From NCBI GenBank assembly GCA_023055505.1, contig JALIRH010000045.1:2356001-2420000 (forward strand): a stretch of 64,000 nucleotides of DNA. The letters are read 5' to 3'. The stretch comes from Callipepla californica brunnescens (taxonomy: Eukaryota > Chordata > Aves > Galliformes > Odontophoridae). Made by a program: the position numbers and the translations under genes. Position 1 is the stretch's first letter, and each line of letters opens with the position of its first letter. The notes below the pieces were generated by a model. It searched no databases. It saw only the letters and a program-made list of their open reading frames with translations, and had not been told where the DNA came from. Positions 57,901 through 64,000 of this stretch are shown in pieces.

Positions 57901-60900
57901 TTAGAATATCCTAAGCAAATTTCTTATGATGGTTTCTTTTTTTTTTTTTTTTTTGGGGGGGGGTATGTTTTATTTCAGGGAGCTACCATCAGAAGAGATG
58001 AGCATACAGGGGCTGTGATTGTAGCAAGGATCATGAGAGGTGGAGCTGCTGATCGCAGTGGTAAATTTCATTAGCAAAACCAGCTCTTTGGGCTCGGGTG
58101 TTTAAAATACGTGTCGGCTATTTTATGAAAAAGATACAGCTTACTTAATTCTTGATAAGCAACTGTTGGTTGCCAAGTCTGGGCTGGAATGTCAACTCTC
58201 TGTGCAGTCAGTGGAGAAGGACTAGCATTGCTGGGGAATGAATCATCCCAGCAGGCTCCGGAAAGGGATTCCTCTGCTGGAATTGCCTTTCTTCTTCACT
58301 GACTGTAAGGGGAGCCTGCGTGGTAGGATCACTTGCCAACTGAATTTCAAGTGCCTGGTGGCAGGAGACGCTTCCCTCCATTGTCTGTTGTTCAGCAGGC
58401 TTCCAGATTCTACAGGGTTAATTCATGTGGTGTTTGGCTTTGTTTTCTAGAAGGTGCTCGTTCAGAGTTTATGAAATAAGCTGAATTGGCCTTACGTGTG
58501 ATTTATAGAATCCAAGCCTCATGTCCTTTTTAATATCCAGGTAATACAATCCCAGAATTAATGACTTAACTGTGATGGAAAAATATTAGCTCATTACAGC
58601 TTTTGTCTTGACTGTTAACATTTTTCGTATTGGCATAATTTGATAAATGTAATGAAATGAATGGAGCATGTGCTTAGCATTCCCATATTTCATCAGTAAT
58701 CTATTATTTTAATTAGATACATTTTTGTTTAAAATAACCACTAGGAAAAATGCCAGCAGGGACGGGAGGAGTAGGTCTAAGCATCAGAGGAAAGGAAAGA
58801 GGATGTTGTTACTTTTAATCTCACATCTTGGGATGTTTGGTGCTTCCAGTGTACTGTGAGTTGTCCTTCTGTGTCACTAGACACAGTTATACTGTACACA
58901 AATGCAGTATTTCTTACCTAACTGGATAAACGAATGTAAAACACTTAAGGGCCTTTTCATGGCTTGTTTAAAAACTTTACAGGAATTAAATAGTCCAACA
59001 GTCATCCTGAGACGGCTTGGTTTTGATTTGTCAGCTGACAGCTGTGTTCTTCCTGCCTTTATAGTAGCATGTGTCTCCTGATATTGCAGAATTCGATCAT
59101 CCTTAGGAAGCTATTCCAGTTTTGCATTCTTAGTGCTGATCCAAATATAGAGGGAGTGGTTTCTCTGAAGTATCTTGCCGAATGTGCTCTCCCTACACTG
59201 TTTTTTTGTGGCCATGGTGCATAAAAAAAATTGCCACGTGGATTAAGAGTGGGAGATTTCAGAGCACTTGGTTGTAGAGGGAAATGTTGAGTTGAGGGAG
59301 AGATGGGAGGGAGGTACGTGCATTAACCTGGGTCAGATGTCAGAGGAGTGCTGCTCACCATTCCATAGGCTCACTTGAATTTACTTCTCTTTTCAGGTCT
59401 TGTCCATGTTGGAGATGAACTGAGAGAAGTCAATGGTATTGCTGTGCTTCACAAACGACCCGAAGAAATAAGTCAGATTTTGGTCTGCACTGATTTCTGT
59501 TTCAAGATCTTTTCTATTGGGTGATCTAGTAATTTTGATAGATGATGAGATTTAACCTTGAGATTAAGATGTATGTGTAGAGCTAAAAGATGGAATCCCT
59601 CCTTGTCTTTACAATAAGAGTTTTTCTCCTCAACGTGGATTATTTAGTCCTCTCCTTTTGACTTCAGAAACTTCCATGGAACTGAATCGGTACCAAGTAA
59701 GACACAAATATAAAGTTATGTGTTGCTTTGTCAAGAACACCCCTTTCATGCTTTGTTTATGACAAGCACGTTGCAGAGTCGAAGTGTATTCTTAATAGAA
59801 AAGCAGTTTATTCATGATGTGGTTATGTTAGGAAGCTGAAAAAGCTAGTAGTGTGTGTGTTAGCAGTATCAGCCTGTTCTTTACTACCAGATTTCTCAAG
59901 GCTTTAATGATTCTTGCTTCAAGCTGCTCTAACCCAAATCTTTAACTCTTTTTGAGCTCTCACATCTGAGTGCACACCTCAGGCTGTGATGTACTGCAGG
60001 AATTGTCCCAGCTCTTACTCATCTTGCTCCCCTCTTGAGACTTGCTTCCCTCTTGCCTTGGTTTTCAGTGGGGTTAGTGGCACAGCGAGAAGAAAAAGAG
60101 GCTCAAGCCTCTGGCATCAGTTCTATCACCTAACTTAAATTTGTATCAAATTCTGCTGGGTAAGGCTTTGGTTCAGGGGAAGAAATCAAAACTGTCCATT
60201 GAAATCTTATATAAAGCTGATTCTGGGGGGGACCCTAGGGGTATTTGTCTGTCCTGTTTTAAATGCCTGTCATGTAATAGTTTTCTTTCCATGCTTTACT
60301 TCTGAAGAAGACCTACAAATGTTTGTCCGTGCTGGTCTTCCTGCTTTCCATTTCTATCTGTACAGAATAACAGGCTCCTGTAGGACAGTTATCTCCTACA
60401 AAGGAATGTATCTAAAAATAGATCAGATGAACCTGTTCTGAGTTTTCAAGCACCTTGAATCACTTTGTGCTTTACTGTAACTAACAAATGACATGTTTTA
60501 GCAAAGAAATTTAGAGTGGATATAAATGCTTACTTAGTGAATGTTTATATTTGCACCCTCACTAGTGAGAGAAAAAAAGAGCTGCAATCTGGGAAAACAA
60601 CTGTTTTGCAGCCAAGCTCCTTAAAATGTTCGGGCTGCAAAAACTTAAGTTGGTATCAAACTAAAGGCCACGGAAGTTTTTAATACTTCATGAGCTGTAA
60701 TCCAGAAACAAATGCAGTTGCTGAAAGGAGATGAAAGAATTTTAGTGCAAGTCTTAATATATTCTAGCCAAGGAATTACTGTTGGTGTCTCCGTGGGGAA
60801 TGCAGTATTGCAGAAGATTCATGAACACCATGACAGTCTCTGTAACAAGGTTAAATACTGGATTAGCTTTGCCTATTAAATTTCTGAGAAGAAGACTGAC

Positions 60901-63900
60901 TGGCTCCTAAATTGGGACTTGGATAGTCTGCGTTGTCCTTTACACTGATTTCAAAGTAAAAAAAACATTTCCCTTTTTCTCAGGCTCAGTCTCAGGGATC
61001 AATAACATTAAAAATAATTCCAGCCATCAAGGAAGAAGATCGTCTAAAAGACAGCAAGGTATGCAGCTTGAAAACGATGCTTTGCTCTTCTTTCATAGTT
61101 GCATTTACTTGAGATGGCAGTGTTTTCTAAGATCCCTGTTGATTCATTAAGAATTGTCACAGATTTAGACTGATGATGTAACCGAACAGATAATAGAGTA
61201 CCTTGACATAAAATATGGTGTTGTGTTGTTCAGTGTAAGTACTTAGATGAATTCTGTTGTCTTTATCTTGGCACGTGTTCATTCATAATCTAGCTGCTGC
61301 TTTTGGTTTGCGTAATTAAACCTGGTGCTGCTGCCAGTCTCCCCTTACTGTGGCAGCTGTTATCTGCCCATTATCACTGGGCATTTTGCCACTCACTTGA
61401 GTCAAAACAGATCTGCCCTCCAGCAGAGCTGCCTTCGTCATTTGGCCTTCACATTTGGCCTCCTTCATCAGCAGTGACTTCACTGTGTGAGTGGCCCCCT
61501 GCAGGATTCCTTCTCACCCTCTCTACTTCCCTGCTCTTTGCTGACAAATTCTTCCTCGAAACCCTTCAAATTACCTAGAAATATTTCTGCTATGATATAT
61601 TAAGTAGTAGCAGGACACAAATCCAAAGTTGAATAGCAGATGTCGATTAAAGTGATGTTATTAGTACAGCCTTTAAAATAAAGCTACTTTGCCATGAATC
61701 CCTCTTTATGGTTTTCTCTCTCCCCTTACAATTTTTTCCTGTTTGTTGCATTTTGTATTGATGTAGGCTGTGCTTCCTTGGGACTTGGTTGAGTTTCACA
61801 TTTGCACAGTGACAATACATAATGCATGGGTGGATGCTTGGAAGTTAGTTCCCTTTTCTGCATAGGCCAGTCAAAATATGATGCAGTTTGGTAGGATTTG
61901 GTATTTTTGAGTGCCCCAGAACCATAAAAAAGAGAAGGAGCGTGTATTTATTTTTCTAGTTAAGGATGTAAGAGTCAGAAAAGAACCTTCTAAAGGTATG
62001 CTGAAATTCCAAAAAGGACAAGAAGAAAGGATGTGTTACTTTGTTTTGAAGGTGTTTATGAGGGCCCTTTTCTGCTATAATCCCAAAGAAGATAGAGCCA
62101 TTCCCTGCCAGGAGGCTGGTCTGCCATTCAAGAGGCGACACATCCTAGAAGTTGTAAGCCAGGATGATCCTATGTGGTGGCAAGCAAAGCGTGTTGGAGA
62201 CACCAACCTCAGAGCAGGCTTGATCCCCTCGAAGCAGTTCCAAGAAAGGTTTGTCAATGAAGATGACAGCGCTTTGGTTTTTTTAACTAACCATATGGTG
62301 TCACACATTTTTGTGCTGCTTTTTTTTTCCCCGCAGGAAATAAAGGGCAGAATCATGCCATGCTTGGAGGGAAGTGCTAGCAGGTTTCATGTTCCCCAGT
62401 TATGTAATAAATTTACCAGCTTCCTTAGGGTGGTTTCCTGCTGGTTCATGCATGAGAACAGAAATGGGACAGAGATTAAACATGGAATCTTCAGCCTCTT
62501 GGCTTATGGAGACAGTGTATTTCACAGACTTGTATTTCCATAGTATGAAGAAATACAGATTATTCTAACAGTTTTTAGTTTATGCATTAAGTAGCTGTAA
62601 AGGAAGAAGTGTAACTGATATTTCTTCTGGCTCCTAAGAGAGTCTTCAGCTTAGACCCAGATATCATCTGGGGTAGAAGGTTTCTCTGCTTTCACAGCAA
62701 GGTATATGTATCTTAGGAAGCAAAACAGTGTTCCCAAAGCCTTGTGTTTGCATGACAGCTGTAAATTTAAGAAGGGATCTGATTTTGGCCACTGGTCGTA
62801 TGTGATTCTTCTTCCACGTTGCTGGATGCGTCTTCTCTGGATTGTAGATGTCGAATCAGGAACACTTCATATTTTTTTTAAAGGGAAAATGCCATTTCAT
62901 TCTTTGTTTTAAGTGATATATGTGTAACATATAGTATAAATTCTTTATAATTTTGAGCTTTAATGGCTACGGTGTCACTATTTTCTATTTAGACGATTGA
63001 CGTATAGGAGAAGTATAGGCACTCAGCAGAATCCCAGGACTGTGAGGAAGCCTTTATGTAAGTCTGTTCAGTTCCTGAAGCAATTCCTTTGCTGATTTTC
63101 ACTTCTCAGTTGTATTTTTTTGTTGTTTTAATATGTTTTCAACAGTATTACTTTTGTGTATGTCCTGTGTTTTCTGTCACTGATGGATCTGCATGGATAT
63201 GAGTTCGGTTTGAGCCTTTATCCAGCACTGCAAGTGCCTGTTGTTTTAAAGTGATGGCTGACCTTCTCTTCCTGCTTTCAAGAACACGAGGCCTTAGATG
63301 TTTTTTTTCAGATACTTGAAATTTTCTTGGTGTTCACATCATTCCACGGTTTGAAACGTGAAAGCTGCAGCAGTGAGCCAGCTGCTAGTGAGGTGTGGGA
63401 GAGCCACTTGACTGTGTGATGCCACACTTCTGTAGACCAGGAGTCTGGAAATTGCCCTCCTTCAGTGTTGGAAGCAAGCTTCTGAGCCGTGATGCTTTGG
63501 CACAGCTCATGGAGAAGTACTCCTATGCTGTGAAGTGCAGGACAGATGCTCAACCGAATTATAATACAACATGAGTCATTCAAATGAATCTTTTTGTGTA
63601 TTAGGTTCCATTGCATCCAATGTCAGGGGGCACTTAATGAGGGTTGTTACTTATTTGGTCATTATTGAGATAATTAAGCAGGCTTTAATATGAAATTACT
63701 GTCTTTTACTACTAAATCTTAGCATTTTGATCAATTGATAAGGGCGTATTACTGCATAATATTTTTTGAGACATGAAAGCCTGATAAGCAAATAAGACAT
63801 AGAAGAACCTTCCTTCCCATGCCCTCTAATTCTGTGCAGTCATTTGTCAGCTTTTTAATCTTATCAACTCTGTCTTTCATGCTAACTGCAGATGATCAGA

Positions 63901-63912
63901 CTTCTGATAGAG
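54956..63912 (+). CDS. MPP3: MPP3, membrane-associated guanylate kinase scaffold (5' part; runs past the window)
   Basis: A p55-subfamily MAGUK that scaffolds adhesion and polarity complexes at the cell cortex and synapses. Eleven coding exons are seen: 54956-54980, 55591-55709, 55864-55941, 56487-56567, 56912-57049, 57979-58060, 59397-59482, 60984-61058, 62052-62248, 62993-63057 and 63892-63912. The frame stays open for 967 nt (322 codons). Domains in order: two L27 domains (about residues 6-118), a PDZ domain (about 137-212) with its EPLGAT ligand loop, and an SH3 domain (about 226-296) with the WW core. The hinge and guanylate-kinase-like domain lie beyond the right edge. The start MPVLSEDSG and the phrase SYLMKIHEKLR match MPP3 rather than MPP2, MPP4 or MPP7. 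Confidence 0.96.
55591..55709 (+). CDS. MPP3: MPP3 exon 3 (first L27 domain)
   Basis: Encodes [20 protein letters not shown] through [11 protein letters not shown]. Acceptor TTAAATGTAG, donor GTAAGG. Its L27 helices mediate pairing with other L27 proteins. Confidence 0.95.
55864..55941 (+). CDS. MPP3: MPP3 exon 4
   Basis: Encodes [20 protein letters not shown] and continues to LVED before donor GTGAGT. It joins the first and second L27 helices. Confidence 0.95.
56487..56567 (+). CDS. MPP3: MPP3 exon 5 (second L27 domain)
   Basis: Encodes [20 protein letters not shown] through LSTPHLR. Acceptor TTTTCAAG, donor GTAAAA. Phase 0 at both ends. Confidence 0.94.
56912..57049 (+). CDS. MPP3: MPP3 exon 6 (L27-PDZ linker and PDZ start)
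   Basis: Encodes [20 protein letters not shown] through the acidic DDDFDEES stretch to [13 protein letters not shown]. It ends at the start of the PDZ carboxylate-binding loop, before donor GTACGT. Confidence 0.96.
57979..58060 (+). CDS. MPP3: MPP3 exon 7 (PDZ core)
   Basis: Encodes [20 protein letters not shown] and GGAADRS, then the first base of Gly. Acceptor TTTATTTCAG, donor GTAAAT. The upstream intron carries a long poly-T/poly-G tract (about 57938-57963). Confidence 0.96.
59397..59482 (+). CDS. MPP3: MPP3 exon 8 (PDZ alpha-helix region)
   Basis: Encodes [20 protein letters not shown] through RPEEISQIL. The acceptor TCTTTTCAG is strong, but the donor reads TTG|GTCTGC, poor at positions +3 and +4. 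Reading through the donor meets a stop after about 14 codons. The boundary is still well supported because exon 9 continues the PDZ sequence in frame. Confidence 0.93.
60984..61058 (+). CDS. MPP3: MPP3 exon 9 (end of PDZ)
   Basis: 25 codons, [20 protein letters not shown] then LKDSK. Acceptor TTTTTCTCAG, donor GTATGC. Phase 0 at both ends. Confidence 0.95.
62052..62248 (+). CDS. MPP3: MPP3 exon 10 (SH3 domain)
   Basis: Encodes [20 protein letters not shown], then the [16 protein letters not shown] and WWQAKRVG blocks, to SKQFQE. Acceptor GTTTTGAAG, donor GTTTGT. These are the MAGUK SH3 signature residues. Confidence 0.96.
62993..63057 (+). CDS. MPP3: MPP3 exon 11 (SH3-GUK hinge)
   Basis: Encodes [20 protein letters not shown] then PL, and ends one base into a codon before donor GTAAGT. 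Acceptor TTTCTATTTAG. Its basic composition matches the MPP3 hinge. Confidence 0.92.
63892..63912 (+). CDS. MPP3: MPP3 exon 12, 21-nt microexon
   Basis: Between acceptor CTAACTGCAG and donor GTAGGT, these 21 bases encode YDQTSDR and keep the phase (1 to 1). The matching hinge position in human MPP3 reads YDQ followed by a short acidic or polar stretch, which supports the call. Its length is a multiple of three, so skipping it would keep the frame. Confidence 0.8.
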
Positions 63913-64000
63913 GTAGGTACTCTCCTCAATCATTTTCTGTCTTGAGGTAACCTGCCAATTCATTTTCTAAAGCATTTGGTAAGCCCTCAAGCAAAGGGAG
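63913..64000 (+). other. MPP3: MPP3 intron, continuing past the window
   Basis: Sequence after donor GTAGGT. The remaining MPP3 exons, including the guanylate-kinase-like domain, must lie to the right. Confidence 0.85.

Larger units (their letters stand above)
54981..63891 (+). other. MPP3: MPP3 introns within the coding region
   Basis: AT-rich introns with many poly-T and poly-A runs, notably about 57938-57963. None contains a recognisable nested gene. The largest (59483-60983 and 61059-62051) have only short spurious frames. Confidence 0.8.

Noticed and set aside
61911..62543. 210-codon plus-strand frame starting at 61911
   Set aside because: It only contains MPP3 exon 10 with intron sequence on both sides. 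The acceptor at 62051 and donor at 62249 define the real coding part.
1..64000. CRISPR arrays, bacterial operons, tRNA or rRNA genes, endogenous retrovirus genes
   Set aside because: No direct-repeat/spacer pattern, tRNA cloverleaf, rRNA sequence or gag/pol/env-like frame was seen. The window is ordinary vertebrate nuclear DNA.

Overview
This window is vertebrate nuclear DNA, almost certainly from a bird and most likely a galliform close to chicken. The genes are split into short exons with GT-AG introns. The interspersed repeats I can recognise are fragments of CR1, the dominant avian LINE. The NGFR coding sequence assembled here is 416 codons long and nearly matches the chicken protein as I remember it. 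The left two thirds is GC-rich with dense short G/C runs, typical of a microchromosome. The right third (about 43-64 kb) is more AT-rich.

Three protein-coding genes can be supported. (1) NGFR (p75 neurotrophin receptor, 11105-22072, minus strand) is complete: six coding exons whose splice phases all close to a 416-residue protein. (2) A KCNJ3-like (GIRK1/Kir3.1-like) potassium channel (44366-50299, minus strand) is complete: three coding exons giving 447 residues. (3) MPP3 (MAGUK scaffold, first exon near 53.0 kb, plus strand) is present from its 5' end through the L27, PDZ and SH3 exons and a 21-nt microexon. It runs off the right edge before the guanylate-kinase domain.

Layout: 1-8.5 kb is intergenic DNA downstream of NGFR, with two CR1 pieces and a small tandem duplication. 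8.5-11.1 kb is the probable NGFR 3' UTR, which carries a CR1 piece. 11.1-22.1 kb holds the NGFR exons and introns, and the first exon lies in a CpG-rich promoter. 22.4-42.1 kb is a long stretch without a recognisable gene; it has simple repeats (a GGGAT array, a polypyrimidine tract, a 32-bp minisatellite), two small CR1 pieces and AT-rich blocks that look like candidate conserved noncoding elements. 42.2-42.8 kb is a strong CpG island with NRF1-, ZNF143-, ETS-, YY1- and CTCF-like motifs but no recognisable gene attached. The KCNJ3-like gene and MPP3 then stand head to head, about 2.7 kb apart, with CR1 copies between them.

The most interesting content is the channel gene. By sequence and intron positions it is a GIRK1 subunit. 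It sits beside NGFR and MPP3, whose human orthologues are on 17q21 in the HOXB paralogon, whereas human KCNJ3 is on 2q24 in the HOXD paralogon. The simplest reading is a second KCNJ3 locus, possibly a whole-genome-duplication ohnologue kept in birds and lost in mammals. It differs from mammalian GIRK1 in three visible ways: no N-glycosylation sequon in the outer loop, a histidine just after the GYG filter, and a shortened C-terminal tail. All three genes suggest neural expression, but the sequence alone does not show that they work together.
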